The notes: generated by a model not told the origin, from the sequence alone. A stretch of 64,000 bases of DNA from Sorex araneus (GCF_027595985.1 NC_073306.1:96050926-96114925); one strand, 5' to 3'. Positions 33,675-45,499 are shown, counted from the first letter of the stretch. Program-made: numbers and translations.

Positions 33675-33765
33675 TGTTTGTTTTTTAATTTTTTATTAGT
33701 GAATCACTGTGAGGTAGTTACAGACTTACAACTTTTCGTGCTTGTGTTTCAGTCATACAATGCTC
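33675..33765 (-). mobile_element. Very short L1 3' tail insertion
   Basis: About 90 bases of L1 terminal sequence (minus strand, T-rich tail side on the left), between GAGTGCTCATCTTCTAAGGT (from 33651) and GAGTACTCATCTTCTAAGGT (from 33766). The long, nearly identical flanks mark it as a complete, severely 5'-truncated insertion. Confidence 0.88.
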
Positions 33766-33939
33766 GAGTACTCATCTTCTAAGGTTTTGAAACCAAACTC
33801 AGTTTCAAGTTTTTTTCAGCATTACTGTTTTTTGTTGATGTTTTGGGTTCTTTTTTTCCATATAGTTTCTCTCTAGATCATTTACACTGAAAAGTTTCAA
33901 AGAGTTGAAAGTCTGCTATTTTATAGAATTTTTTCTTTT

Positions 33940-34075
33940 GAAGTTTTTGGGCCACACCCGGCAGTGGCTTACTTCTGGCTCTGCATTCCAAGCAGGCTCA
34001 GGGTGCCGGAGATCCAACTCTGATTGTCACACGCAAGGCAAGTGCCCTACCCACGATACTATCTCTCTGGCCCCC
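33940..34075 (-). repeat. SOR-type SINE, internal deletion
   Basis: GGGCCACACCCGGCAGTGGC body, reversed head ending CTATCTCTCTGGCCCC. Confidence 0.75.
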
Positions 34076-34379
34076 AGAGTCTCTACTATTTTATGTAGTG
34101 TGTATGACCTTAACTACCCTCCTCAGTCCCTACTGCATTATTGTGGAGCCAATTCTAGATAAATAACTTCATCTGTAAATATTTTAGTATATCTCTGAAA
34201 AGATGATGATATTGTAAATCATAATGTGATATAAGGATAGCTATATCCAGTAACCACAGTATTATTCTACTTTAAAGAGTAATACTACCAAATAACAAAG
34301 TACTAAATTTTCTAAATTATTGGTTGGCTTCGGATTCAAACAAGATATGCCACTCGTTACATTTGGTTGGCAAATTTTT

Positions 34380-34562
34380 TTTTTTTTTTTTTTTTTTTGC
34401 TTTTTGGGTCACACCTGGCGATGCACAGGGGTTATTCCTGGCTCTGCACTCAGGAATTACCCGTGGCCGTGCTCAGGGGACCATATGGGATGCTGGGATT
34501 TGAACCCGGGTCGGCCGCGTGCAAGGCAAACACCCTACCCGCTGTGCTATCTCTCCAGCCCC
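34380..34562 (-). repeat. SOR-type SINE, very young
   Basis: Near-consensus with a long T-run. Target duplication TGGTTGGCAAATTTTT at 34364-34379 and 34563-34578. Confidence 0.95.
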
Positions 34563-34632
34563 TGGTTGGCAAATTTTTTAATCTTACAGGTTCTCCTTCA
34601 TTTATTTTCCTAATAATTTAAAGGAGCCAGGT

Positions 34633-34672
34633 TATTTTTACTATAGTTTAATAGTAAACTATAGTAAAAATA
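34633..34672. repeat. Perfect inverted repeat, 18-base arms, 4-base loop
   Basis: TATTTTTACTATAGTTTA (34633-34650), loop ATAG, then the exact reverse complement (34655-34672). No known element recognised around it. Confidence 0.95.
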
Positions 34673-34739
34673 TAGCTTTAATACGTCCTAATTCAACACA
34701 TCCCTCTATTGCCTGTACTTCCTTTAAATTGATAGGGAA

Positions 34740-34820
34740 AAGGAGGTCAGTGATTGAAGTACATTTTTTGCATGTGAGTGGCCCAGAGTACCACCCAGTG
34801 TGGCCCCAAAACAAAAATAA
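34740..34820 (+). repeat. Old SINE with internal deletion
   Basis: AGGTCAGTGATTGAAGTACA and the CAGTGTGGCCCCAAAAC end. Confidence 0.45.
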
Positions 34821-35139
34821 CAGGTAGATTGTAGGCTTAGTGCAAGCTTAGATTAGTATGGAAATGATTTCTGAGGGTAAGTATAATTCGTAGCAGGAGA
34901 GGGCAAGATGTCTGTTTTCCCTGTACTTTTCCAGTTTTTGTTCTTAATGCTGCTCCCTAGGTTAGACATCACAGTATTGCTGTGGACTTTTTTTTTTAAC
35001 CTTCAATTACTGCTGTCATTCTCCAATCTGACCATTTCTGTTCCTGTCATTTCTCTAATCAAAACTTCTCTTCGTGTTCAGTGCTTAATAAAGTTAGTAT
35101 TTGCCTGGACTAAGCTTTATAATAATATGTGGCTGTTTT

Positions 35140-35480
35140 TGTTTCGAGTAGTACCCACTGATCCGACTGATGCTCAGGTACTCTAGGTTTAGTATTAGGC
35201 TGGTGTTCCTGGCAGTGCCAGGGATTGAACTCAGATCAGAGCATTTGAGGCTTACATTTAAGCCCCTTGAGCTGCTTTCCAGCTTAGGGCTTTTAAACAG
35301 TGTGTTATTTTTCCTTTTAAATTAGCCTGACAAACTGGAATCGTTAGGTTCTTGTTTTATTGCTGTTCTATGAAACTTCCTGGTGATGCTCATGGACCTA
35401 GGATCTACTCCTCGCAAGTGTCCACTTGGCAGTGCTCAGTAGGAATCTTACTCAGGACCTTGAGCTGTCTCCCCAGCCCC
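35140..35480 (-). repeat. Two old SINE relics
   Basis: 35150-35285 (CAGTGCCAGGGATTGAACTC) and 35380-35480 (GGCAGTGCTCAGTAGGAATC to CTCCCCAGCCCC). Confidence 0.6.
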
Positions 35481-35489
35481 CTGTCAACC

Positions 35490-36300
35490 TAAAGTTTTTC
35501 TCATACTTTTTTTCCCCTATGATTGTATGTCTTGTTCTCACTCTTGCTCTTTTTTACCATCCCCCCTACGCTTTCATGACAGGATCCTTAATGGCTCTAT
35601 ATGACAGAAAAACTAGAGTTAGATGACATGTTTGAGCCCTCATGCCATGCAGAGAAGTGATTAAAACACCAGCAACCATCTTACAGAAATTGTGATTTCT
35701 CTCGTGGGGTCTCAGAACACACAACATGAGTTCTCATCAACCACAACATTGGTATTGGTTCAAGTGCTCAGCTGTGGAAGAAAGTCACTGACCTTTTATG
35801 TAGAAACAGTAGCATCCAGCTCAATTGATTGTCCACACTGCCCTACTGCTAATCACAGCTCATAATGATTACAGTGTCTTAACCTTTGATAAGAGAATTC
35901 CTTCAAAATAAAGGGGCATTTTTCACCAGCATATTTGATCATTGGTTAAAAAAAATATTTCAGTATTAGGGCTTTTTAAGTTATGTTATTTGTTAAAACT
36001 AAAATTTTACTTTATTAACTCTTTTTTATTCCCCTGTTAGGTTTTTAACTAGGAATCTATAGATTGCTCTCCATGATAGAATTCAGGGAATCTATGATCT
36101 TGGTTTTAGGGAGAGGCTGGGCACAAGGAAGTTACATCTTTTTATTGACCTTAGCACAATTTAGAATTTAAACTATGAATGTAGGCAACAAGCTAGTACT
36201 AGCAGCAGTACCTTGTCTGTCCCTAATAGAGTATACTTTTATATCATAATACAGCCATTGTGAACTGAAAATCATCACTACTGTGGTTCTTAGATCCATT
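35490..36300. other. Intron 1, nothing recognised
   Basis: About 0.8 kb, AT-rich and unassigned. Confidence 0.5.
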
Positions 36301-36317
36301 ACTAGAACTTATCTAAT

Positions 36318-36323
<6 letters not shown>

Positions 36324-36348
<25 letters not shown>

Positions 36349-36514
36349 TTGGTTTTTGGGTCACACCTGGCGATGCACAGGGGTTACTCCTGGCTCTTCA
36401 CTCAGGAATTACCCCTGGCGGTGCTCAGGGGACCATATGGGATGCTGGGATTAGAACCCAGGTCGGCCGCGTGCAAGGCAAACGCCCTACCCGCTGTGCT
36501 ATCGCTCCAGCCCC
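36324..36514 (-). repeat. SOR-type SINE with (TTTA)n tail
   Basis: Complete. The poly(A) tail has become a tetranucleotide microsatellite. Target duplication TCTAATTTATTT at 36312-36323, and from 36515 on the other side. Confidence 0.92.
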
Positions 36515-36539
36515 TCTAATTTATTTTTTAAAGGACTGT

Positions 36540-36690
36540 TTTTTGGCTGGGGGTACTCCTGGTTGTGTGCTCAGGGATCATTCCTATTGGTGCACAGGGA
36601 ACTGTATGCAGTGGTAGGAATTAAATCAAGATCAACTGCTTACAAGGCAAGTGCCTTACCCACTGTACTATCTTTTCTAGTCCCTTAAAG
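36540..36690 (-). repeat. SOR-type SINE, old
   Basis: GGGGGTACTCCTGGTTGTGT body to TACTATCTTTTCTAGTCCC. Confidence 0.7.
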
Positions 36691-37225
36691 GACATTTTAA
36701 TATTGAATTCAAATACTTGACAATTACTCTTTTTATTTGATGTTTTAAAAACATTTTTCTGACAAGGGTTCTAACTTTTTTACCAAATTGCCAAAGAGAG
36801 AATAAGAGCTAACTGCCCTTAATTCCTGAACTACTGTTTTGATGTAAGCCAGTTAGCCACAATCTCTGATATAACACAGTACACAAATCATGATGTCACA
36901 GGTTATGTAAATTCCTTGGCCTTTGACTTCTGTGTACCAAGTTATAAATTCTGAGAGGGAACAAAGTGTGTGATGGACAGAAAATGATTTCACCAATTCA
37001 GAGAGAGTACCTGATGTTCCTTTGTATTCAGGAAATATGTTATATAACTTAAATTCCTTTTTCCAAAGAAGTTCTATTTTAAATATCATAAAAGTTAAAT
37101 AGAACAGTAGGTATCTCATTGATAAAAGGGGATTTCTTGACCTCCTTTGGGCACATAAGCAGGTATATTTGAAATTGCTTCAACTCTTACCTTCAGCTTG
37201 CTATATTAAATTAAAGCATTTCTTT
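36691..37225. other. Intron 1, nothing recognised
   Basis: Unassigned. Confidence 0.5.
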
Positions 37226-37231
37226 TTCTTT

Positions 37232-37395
37232 GCTTTTTTTTTTTTTTTTTTTTGCTTTTTTTTGGGTCACACCCGGCAATGCACAGGGGTTACTCTTGGC
37301 GGTGCTCAGGGGACCATATGGGATGCTGGGATTTGAACCCGGGTCGGCCGCATGCAAGGCAAACTCCCTACCCGCTGTGCTATCGCTCCAGCCCC
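37232..37395 (-). repeat. SOR-type SINE with 25-base internal deletion
   Basis: Young sequence, but the segment between GGGGTTACTC and TTGGCGGTGCTC is missing about 25 bases found in other copies. Confidence 0.9.
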
Positions 37396-37572
37396 TTTTT
37401 TTCTTCTTTTTGAGGGGGTCACACCTTGCGATACTCAGGGGTTACTCCTGGCTCTGCACTCAGAAATTACTCCTGGCAGTGCTTGGGGGATCGTATGGGA
37501 TGCTGGGAATCAAACCCGGGTCTGCCGCATGCAAGGCAAACTCCCAACCCGCTGTACTATCACTCCAGCCCC
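37396..37572 (-). repeat. SOR-type SINE, directly abutting the previous copy
   Basis: Complete, same orientation, starting at the last base of the preceding element with no spacer. Confidence 0.9.
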
Positions 37573-37704
37573 ACATTTATTTTTCTTGGGAAAACTCCTG
37601 AAAAGGTTGATGAGCTTCAGCTTTGAAATATTTTCTGCACATAAGAATACCCATTCCTTAGTAAAAATAAGTACCAGGAGGTTGGCTTGGAAGCTGGTCT
37701 CACA

Positions 37705-38084
37705 TGCTGGGGAAAAAGGCAGCTCAGATAGAGAAGGGAACACCAAGTAAAATGTGGTTGGAGATCCCGAGCGGTAAGGGAGATGCGTGGTGAAAGTAGA
37801 CTAGAATCTGAACACAATGGCCACTCAATACCCCTATTGCAAACCACAACACCCAACTGGAGAGAGAGATCAAAAGGGAATACCCTACCACAGGCAGGGA
37901 GGGGTGGGGGGGAGATGGGATTGGAGGGTGGGAGGGATACTGGGTTTATTGGTGGTGGCGAATGGGCACTGGTGGAGGGATGGGTTTGCGAACATTGTAT
38001 GAGGGAAAAACAAGCTCGAAAATGTGTAAATCTGTATCTGTATCCTCATGGTGACTCACTAAAGAATTTAAAAAAAAAAAACAT
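37705..38084 (+). mobile_element. L1 3' UTR and tail
   Basis: Contains GGTGGGAGGGATACTGGG, GGCACTGGTGGAGGGATGGG and an A-rich end, matching the other L1 3' ends in the window. Confidence 0.75.
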
Positions 38085-38995
38085 TCTTGAACGTATTATG
38101 TGTTCACTCTATCACCTAGAAAGCTACTTGATCAAGAGGAGTGGTTTAACAATGACTATATTTTCTTGTAAAATAAAACACTCATTTGAAAATTGTATAT
38201 TTCTAATGAAGAAACATAATTATCTTAACAGCATACTCTAAAAATTTATAGTTAGCAATTAAACAATGTCATTCAAGTTTAGCCATTGTATATTTTGAGG
38301 TATTCTGACTTTCTCATCTTTATTGTCTTATCTTCTTAAAATAAGCTTTTCAAATAAACATTTACATACATGCCTAAATGCAAAGGACAGTTCTATAATG
38401 GCAAACAAAAACACTGAATTTTAATACCCATAGTTTATCTCTTACTTACAAGACAAATAGGAAAGCAAAACAGAATGACTGCCAAAGTTGGCATAATATG
38501 ACTTAAATTCATCCAAGGACGACTAAACAATCATGTCTACCAAAAAATTACTGGAAAGGTATGAAATGGAAATACGTTCTAAAACTTGTGAAAATAGGGC
38601 CAGATGTACAAGTTTAATGTCTTGCCGTTCATGTGACCAAATCCATTCATTCTCTGGTGCTGCCGGAAATGATCCTGAGCACAGCCTGATGTGGCCTCAA
38701 AATAAGGATAAGGCTTTGAAATGAAATATTAGTACATAACTATGTTGTCTCTAGTCCCCAAAACCCAAGATATCCCAGTATCTCTCATAATATTCTCACT
38801 ATTATGCAAATAGTGTGTTAATTTCTGTGACTAGCTCAACTCAGCATTATTTTGCAAGAAAAGGAAAGGCTTTGTTTTCTTCTAATGAATTGTAATCCAC
38901 TTCCCAATAAATTTCAGAATGCTGGAAATTAAATTCTAATAGAAATTCCTGTTCCATTCTCATTTGTACTCAAAGTAACAAATGGTACAGTTCTG
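38085..38995. other. Intron 1, mostly unassigned
   Basis: One degraded plus-strand SINE relic at about 38595-38715. Otherwise nothing recognised. Confidence 0.5.
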
Positions 38996-39009
38996 ACATC
39001 AGTATAATC

Positions 39010-39190
39010 TTTTTGGTGTTTGAGCCATGCCCAGCAGTGCTCAGAGCTTAGACCAGTTTCTGTGCTCAGGGATCATTCCCAACGGGGCTGGGGTAGAGTG
39101 GTTCTAGATCGAGTGTCAAGGATTGAACCTGGGTCAGCTGCACGTAAGACAAGTATCCTACCTGCTGTACAATATTGCTCCAGCCTCAGC
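39010..39190 (-). repeat. SOR-type SINE, old
   Basis: AGCCATGCCCAGCAGTGCTC body to a head ending ATATTGCTCCAGCC. Confidence 0.75.
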
Positions 39191-39231
39191 ATCTAATTTT
39201 AACTCAGTAGATTCTGGATCAAGTGGTTAGT

Positions 39232-39461
39232 CATAGCACTGTCATAGCACTTTTATCCCATTGTTCATCGATTTGTTCAATGAGGGGGCACCAGTAACGT
39301 CTCTATTGTGAGACTTTTTGTTACTGTTTTGTTACAGTTTTTGGCATATCAGATACACCATGGGTAGCTTGCCAGGTTCTGCTGTGCGGGCGGGACATTC
39401 TCGGTAGGCTTGCTGGGCTCTCTGAGAGGTATGGAGGAATCAAACCCTGGTCGTCCGCGTG
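39232..39461 (-). repeat. Long-type SINE, slightly 5'-truncated
   Basis: The minus-strand copy lacks the first part of the tRNA-like head. Flanks CAAGTGGTTAGT (39220-39231) and CAAGTGGTTGGT (39462-39473) are the target duplication. Confidence 0.85.
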
Positions 39462-39712
39462 CAAGTGGTTGGTACTCTGCATTGTGGTCAGTCATATGTA
39501 GTAAAAAATCAAAATGACTTACTAAGATATCAATATGAATATATGTTTGGATTGCCGTACAGATATGTTTGAACTGTTGCAGGAATATATACGTATGTAT
39601 GTCTGTCTGTATGTATGTGTGTATATGTATTCTGCAATATATTACAGAATATACTGGAATTCTGTCAAAGAAAAACCCACCACAGAAGAGCAGGGACAAA
39701 ATTTCTAACTTC

Positions 39713-39897
39713 GGGGCCGGAGCGATAGCACAGCGGGTAGGGCGTTTGCCTTGCACGGGGCCGACCCGGCTTCGATCCCCGGCATCCCATATGGTCCCCC
39801 AAGCACCGCCAGGAGTAATTCCTGAGTGCAAAGCCAGGAGTAACCCCTGAGCATCGCTGGGTGTGACCCAAAAAGCAAAAAAAAAAAAAAAAAAAAA
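39713..39897 (+). repeat. SOR-type SINE, very young
   Basis: Near-consensus with a long poly(A). Flanks share TTCTAACTTC next to the insertion. Confidence 0.92.
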
Positions 39898-39904
39898 AAA
39901 ATTC

Positions 39905-40765
39905 TAACTTCTTTTTCTTCACTTCTAATTAAATTCTTCCATTGTTCTCAAGCTGTATTCCTTTTATTTATCATATTCTTATGTTTTATGAAATGTGAAT
40001 GGTTCCCTATTTGGAAACTTAACAAGAGAGAAATAAATTAACATGTGAAAGGAAACAGGACTTAGTTCTTATGGACAGCTAGTCTTTTAGTCTGTGAGAA
40101 GAAAGCAAAAATGAAGCATCAAAGAAGACACTGTACTTTGTATAACTGGTAATCTTTTACTACTTTGTGTTTCTTTCAGCAGAACATAATTTGCTTGTTT
40201 TCCTCCCAAGAATCTCTGAGATCAGGAATCCTGTTATCCTGTTTTATGTGTACGAGTGCATAAGAACACCTGCTCGTGACCAGGGATGAACCCCACAAAC
40301 CATGGTCCTACTTCTGAGCTTTATCCAAGTCTCTCTAGGCACACATTTTACCTCGAGAGTGACAAAGTTTAGAATGACCAAAACATTTGTGCTATCATAA
40401 TACAATTTTTAACTTTACATTACTTTCATGTGAAATTTTAAAATATTGGGAAAAATGAATTTTGGTGTTCTGGGACATTGGTGATCCTCTTTGGATCCTC
40501 ATGATCTAAAAAATTTACTTTTTGTGAATCTTTATGAATGTAGTGTAACTTTCATTATACCAGTAAAAATTAATCATTTTTCTTTGGAATTGTAAGTTTC
40601 TAAGTTAATTTGTGCTTGGATAGTAAAAAGGAAAGATGGAATGGCCAAGAAATGCAGGGTGGTGTTTAGAAAATAATTAAATTAATCTACTTCTGCTTCC
40701 GTACGATTATATTTTTTTCCCTCTAGTGCCCTTAAAAAATTGAGTGCTGAAAGTAGGCAAAAGGA
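39905..40765. other. Intron 1, nothing recognised
   Basis: About 0.9 kb, AT-rich and unassigned. Confidence 0.5.
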
Positions 40766-40769
40766 TATA

Positions 40770-41050
40770 CATGATAACCTGTCAGTACCTGTTTTGCAAA
40801 CCGTAATGCCCAGAAGGAAAGAGAAAGGGAGGGAGAGGAGGGAGAGAAGGGGGAGGAGAGAGAGAGAGAGGAAGAGGAGAGAGAAAGTGCCTGCCATAGA
40901 AGAGGCTGGGAGGGTGGTGGTGGCAGAAGGAAAACTGGGGACAGTGGTAGTGGGAAATGTACACTGGTGTATTGGGGCATCCTATGACTGAAACCCAATC
41001 ATGAATGACTTTGTAATGGTTTCTCATTGTGATTCAGTTAAAATATTTAA
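40770..41050 (+). mobile_element. L1 3' UTR with GA-rich expansion
   Basis: L1 terminal sequence (GGGAAATGTACACTGGTGTA, GAAACCCAATCATGAATGAC). A (GGGA/GAGA)n tract at 40805-40890 lies inside it. Confidence 0.75.
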
Positions 41051-41304
41051 TTGAATATTTAATTGAAATATTTGTGTATTCTGTTCTCAGATTTTATCAC
41101 TCATCAGTGAAAGTAAAAGTTGCAAGTTTCTTAAAATCTAATAGTAATCAACATTTTAACAGACCTCAAAATTTTTTATAAAATCTTGATCCTCAAGTTG
41201 AAGTATCAAAGTCATTGTTTATATTGGAATTTATTTGATTATGCTTATGATTTTCAAATAAAAACTTATTTCTCTTCTAATTTGGAGATGTTATCAATTA
41301 AAAT

Positions 41305-41671
41305 CTGGGGCAGGAGAGATTGTACAGGGGTAAGGTGTTTGCCTTGCACCTGTCCAGCCATGATTGGATATGTGCACCCTATATGGTTCCCTGAGCACTG
41401 CCAGGAATTATCTCTGAGCACAGAGCCAGAAGTTAAGCCCTGAAAACTGGCAGGTGTGCCAAAGAAAACCAAAAAATTTAAAAGACCCAGTCAAATATAT
41501 AAGCAAAATTTGATTATTTGATAGCACGGCTGATAGACTGAACCAACCTAGGTTCGATGTTTGGTACCACACATGGTCCATTCAGCCCTACTGGGAGTGA
41601 TCCCTGAGCACAGAGCCATGAGTAAGTCCTGAATACCACCAAGTGTGACCCAAAAACAAACAAACAAAAAA
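41305..41671 (+). repeat. Two old SOR-type SINEs
   Basis: 41305-41480 (GGCAGGAGAGATTGTACAGG) and 41518-41671 (GATAGCACGGCTGATAGACT), the latter with a (CAAA)n tail. Confidence 0.7.
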
Positions 41672-41783
41672 GAATCAGCAGATGGAGGGGAAAGTGGGAA
41701 GAAAAAGCAAAAGAAAGACATCTTTCCTATAGTTTATTTTGAGTCAAGTCAAAAACCAGAAAAATAAAATAAAAGTTACCGCC

Positions 41784-42400
41784 TTGAAGGCTAGAAAGAT
41801 GGTGCAAAGGGCTAAGCTCATGCTTTGTATGCAGGGCCCGAGATCTACCACAGCAGATAGGGCACTTGTCTTGTGGACAGCCAACCCAGGTTCGATGCCT
41901 GGCACCGCTTATAGTCCTGGATTCAAATTAGACATCTTATGGTTCTTTGAGCCAAAAGTAATTCAAAACACCGGAATGTGACTCTTAACACGCGCCTCCT
42001 TTAAAAAAAAAAATAAATAAATAGGTCTGGGAAGCAGCTCAAGGGTTTTTGCCCTGCATGCAGTCAAATTCTTTTAGATATCAGGTACTCCACTGCATGG
42101 GCATGATCCTCCTAGCACCACCTGAAGCAACCCCCAGACACAGTCAGGAGTTGCCCCTGAGCATAGCAGGGTCACTGTCACTGTCCGTCCCATTGTTCAT
42201 CTATTCACTCGAGCGGGCACCAGTAACATCTCCATCGTGGGACTTGTTTACTGTTTTTGGCATATCGAATATGCCACAGGTAGCTTGCCGGGCTCTCCGA
42301 GAGGGGCGCAGAAATTGAACCCAGGTCGGCTTCGTGCAAGGCAAACACCCTACCCCTGTGCTATCACTCCAGCCCAAGCACAGCAGGGTATTAAGTTTTA
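41784..42400 (+). repeat. Old plus-strand SINEs, second interrupted
   Basis: 41784-41990 is an old copy with an internal second head-like segment (CCACAGCAGATAGGGCAC). 42025-42172 continues at 42378 after interruption by a long-type SINE. Confidence 0.55.
42173..42377 (-). repeat. Long-type SINE nested in an old SINE
   Basis: The minus-strand long type lacks part of its middle. Flanks GCATAGCAGGGT (42161-42172) and GCACAGCAGGGT (42378-42389). The terminus is GACAGTGACAGTG. Confidence 0.85.
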
Positions 42401-42439
42401 TTTTGTTATTTTAATTTTTTTTTAAATTTTGTTGTGTTT

Positions 42440-42605
42440 TGTTTGGGAGCACACCTGGCTGTGTTGAGAGCTTACTCTTGGCTCTGCACTCAGAATCACT
42501 CCTGATTGGCTTGCAGGATGATGTGGGGTGCTGGGGATTGAACCCAGGTCTGCCTCATGCATACCAAGCATTTTACCTTGCTGTACAATTGCTCTAGCTC
42601 CCTAT
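42440..42605 (-). repeat. SOR-type SINE, old
   Basis: GGGAGCACACCTGGCTGTGT body to ACAATTGCTCTAGCTCC. Confidence 0.75.
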
Positions 42606-42740
42606 GAAGTTTTGTAAATCCAAAAGATAAATTGGCAGAGGGGTAGTGCAGGGGAAAATATGTTAGAAGACCTACAAAAATTCCCCAAAATACTTGATAA
42701 GCCAAAGAGTGCTTATGAGGGAAGATGCTAATATTTTATT

Positions 42741-42916
42741 GCTTTTGTTCTGGGGTCACACCCAGCTGTGCTCAGGACTTACACATGGCTCTGCACTTAC
42801 GGATCACTCCTTGGAAGCTTGGGGAAAAGAGACCATATGAGGTGCCAGGGATCGAACCCAAACTAGCCATTTGCAAGACGAGTGCCCTACCTGCTGATCT
42901 ACCTTTCTGGCCTCAA
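42741..42916 (-). repeat. SOR-type SINE with long target duplication
   Basis: Moderately diverged. AGATGCTAATATTTTATT lies on both sides (from 42723 and from 42917). Confidence 0.88.
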
Positions 42917-42947
42917 GATGCTAATATTTTATTCTGTACTGAAATTT

Positions 42948-43118
42948 TTTTTTTCTTTTTGGGTCATACCCAGCAGTGCACAGAGGTTACTCCTGGTTCA
43001 TGCACTCAGGAATTACTCCTGGTGGTGCTTGGGGGACCATGTGGGATGCTGGGAATCGAACCCTGGTCGGCTGCATGCAAGGCAAACACCCTACCTGCTC
43101 TGCCATCACTCCAGCCCC
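42948..43118 (-). repeat. SOR-type SINE, young
   Basis: Complete. Flanks share CTGAAATTTTTT (before 42948 and from 43119). Confidence 0.9.
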
Positions 43119-43137
43119 TGAAATTTTTTAACTTTGT

Positions 43138-43288
43138 TTTGTTTTGTGGTCACACCTAACAGTGGTGAGGGGTTGGTTCTGGCATTGCTTGAGACCATGC
43201 AGCACTAGGGGTCAAACCTGATCTCCTTAAAAAAAAAAAAAAAACCTGACCTCCTTTGTGCAAAGTATGCACTTGGCATGTTGACACA

Positions 43289-43325
<37 letters not shown>

Positions 43326-43550
43326 CCTCCCTCCCTCTCTCCCTCCCTTCCCCCTCCCATTCTGCCCCCCTTCTCTCTTACAGTGATTTTATTTATTTTA
43401 TTTTATTATTTGGATGAGGGGGGTTGAACTGATCAATAGCAGTGCTTGGGGGTGCTACATGCAATACCAGAGATTGTACTGCCAACCAGAGTTGGCTCTT
43501 TGCGGCACAAGCACCTTAATCCCCTGTGTGCTCTCTCTGGCCTCTCATGT
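43138..43550. repeat. Old SINE fragments around a (CT)n microsatellite
   Basis: 43138-43260 is a SINE fragment. 43288-43380 is a (CT)n then (CCCT)n tract. 43410-43550 is a minus-strand SINE relic ending CTCTCTCTGGCCTC. Confidence 0.7.
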
Positions 43551-43566
43551 TCTTTTATAAGAAGTG

Positions 43567-43762
43567 AGAGATCAAAATAATAGTGCAGCAGGTAAGGCAC
43601 TTGCCTTGCATGTAGCTGACCCAGGTTTGATCCCCAGTATCCCATATGGTTCTATGAGCACCCAAGAAGTGATTCCTGAGTACAGAGCCAGAAGTAGCCC
43701 CTGAGCAACTCCGGGTGTGACCCAAAAACTAAAAACCAAACCCCCAAAAAACAACAAAAAAG
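43567..43762 (+). repeat. SOR-type SINE
   Basis: ATAATAGTGCAGCAGGTAAG head, B box GGTTTGATCCC, A/C-rich tail. Confidence 0.8.
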
Positions 43763-43764
43763 GA

Positions 43765-44165
43765 CCATGCCCTATTTGTATGTGATGCTCACATACTTGG
43801 CAGCTGGAGAGCACTGTTGTCTGGGGGTGGGGGAGGGTGGGGAGCATCACAGACTGTAGAGCTGCCAGGATTGCACCCAGTGCTGAGTCAGACTCTGGGG
43901 ATCTGAGCTTATGTTCACACCTGTGAGGCAGGCCCTCTATCCTCTCGACCCGGGGCCTTGAATGTGAATGTATTTTGGAAGGTGGTTCTTGGGACTGGTG
44001 TGGGGTGGGAAGATTCTCAGGGGCTACTCCTGCTCATGGCTCTGTGCTTGGAAATTGCTTCTGGGCTTCTGGTGGTGCTGCAGACAATATGCAGTCCTGG
44101 GGATTGAACCCAGACTTCTCACATGCAGGCGTGATCTCAGCTCAGTAAGCATATCTCTAGCCCAG
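43765..44165 (-). repeat. Two old SINE relics
   Basis: 43800-43955 (GGTGGGGAGCATCACAGACT) and 44000-44165 (GGGATTGAACCCAGACTTCT to ATATCTCTAGCCCA). Confidence 0.6.
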
Positions 44166-44719
44166 CACAGGTAGGCTAGTTATAAAGAATGTTATGACTA
44201 GTTGTAAGGATCGCTATAAAGGTTAGCAGCGTTAGCAGTAGTATCTTCATTAAACCAGACTTTCCATATGAATTTGAAACCCCCCCCAAAAAAAGAAAAA
44301 CATTATTTTAAGACTTTTTACTTTAAGTACTTCTAAGTTCACAAAAGGGCCATTGCCACTTTAGGAAATGTCCATGACTTTTCAAAGTTCAGGGAGCATG
44401 TGTAGAAAATATAATGAAATTTGTATTTCCAAGGCCTTTTGTAACTCTTCCCTCCTGGAATGATGACGGGGGTGGGAGGAGGGTGAGGTAATGCAGCACG
44501 TCTTTGGTTTCCCAGAGTGGTTGACTCAGCACAATTCCTGACCAGAGAAAAGCAGAGAATTCTGAAACTCCAGAAAGTGATACCACCACCATTGTCACAA
44601 AAGTTAAGGTTATTGTTTTCCATCATCCTTTACCAAGGTGAATTGAATTTTTATCTTCGTATCACTTGTTTTTTTATAACATCATTCAAACATCGGCTAG
44701 GGAGTCAGTAATAGTAGCT

Positions 44720-44930
44720 GAGGGCTGGGACAGGGGTTAAGGCCTTTGCCCTGCCATCCTCCACACCACTATCTCCTGGGCACCACTAGGAGTAAACTGG
44801 GAAAGGCCTCCCCTCAAAAGAACCAGAGAGAGCTCAGTGGTCTGAGGTCCAGATTTAGCACCCCATGATTCCTTGAGACCTGTACTGACCCTTAAGTACT
44901 GAGCTGAGTGTGAACCCAAAACAAAAAAAT
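44720..44930 (+). repeat. Two old SINE relics
   Basis: 44720-44800 and 44820-44930 (AGAGAGAGCTCAGTGGTCTG). Confidence 0.5.
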
Positions 44931-44976
44931 GAGCTAGTCTACGGGGGATATCATAAAGATTAAAAATTTGTAGGGG

Positions 44977-45153
44977 GGGGACTGGAGTGATGGTACAGTG
45001 GATAGGGCATTTGCCTTGCATGCGGCCGACCCGGGTTCGATTCCCAGCATCCCATATGGTCCCCCAAGCACCGCCAGGAGTGATTCCTTAATGCAGAGCC
45101 AGGAGTCAGCCCTGAGCATTGCCAGGTATGACCCAAAAAGCCAAAAAAAAAAA
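44977..45153 (+). repeat. SOR-type SINE, young
   Basis: Near-consensus head and body with a short poly(A). A G-run precedes it. Confidence 0.9.
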
Positions 45154-45164
45154 ATTGTAAGTGG

Positions 45165-45495
45165 GGGGTGCACACTCAGCAATACAGGTAGCTCCTCCCA
45201 GCTCTGTGCCCACAGGTTCTTGGGGGCATGCCTTGCTGGGTGTTGAACCTGGGCCTCTGGCCTAGTAAGCATGCCGTCTTGCCCTTTGAGCTATTGCCCC
45301 AGCCCCAGGAATAAAAGTCTTAAACTTTAATTCTATTTAGCCCCTGGATTTGAGTATTCACTCTTCTCAGTGGAACTCTTAATACTGTGAGAAGACTTTT
45401 GGCCACTGTCAGTGGTCCTGAGGTACTGTTTGGTGCCAGAGATGGAACCAGGTCCCTAGTTGGAGAGCATGTGCTCCAGCCATCTCAGCCTCTGT
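45165..45495 (-). repeat. Two old SINE relics
   Basis: 45165-45310 ends in a head relic GAGCTATTGCCCCAGCCCC. 45400-45495 is a shorter relic. Confidence 0.6.
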
Positions 45496-45499
45496 GAAA

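Noticed and set aside
43288..43380. CRISPR-like or regulatory repeat array
   Set aside because: It is a simple (CT)n/(CCCT)n microsatellite without spacers. The other repeated blocks are dispersed retroposons.
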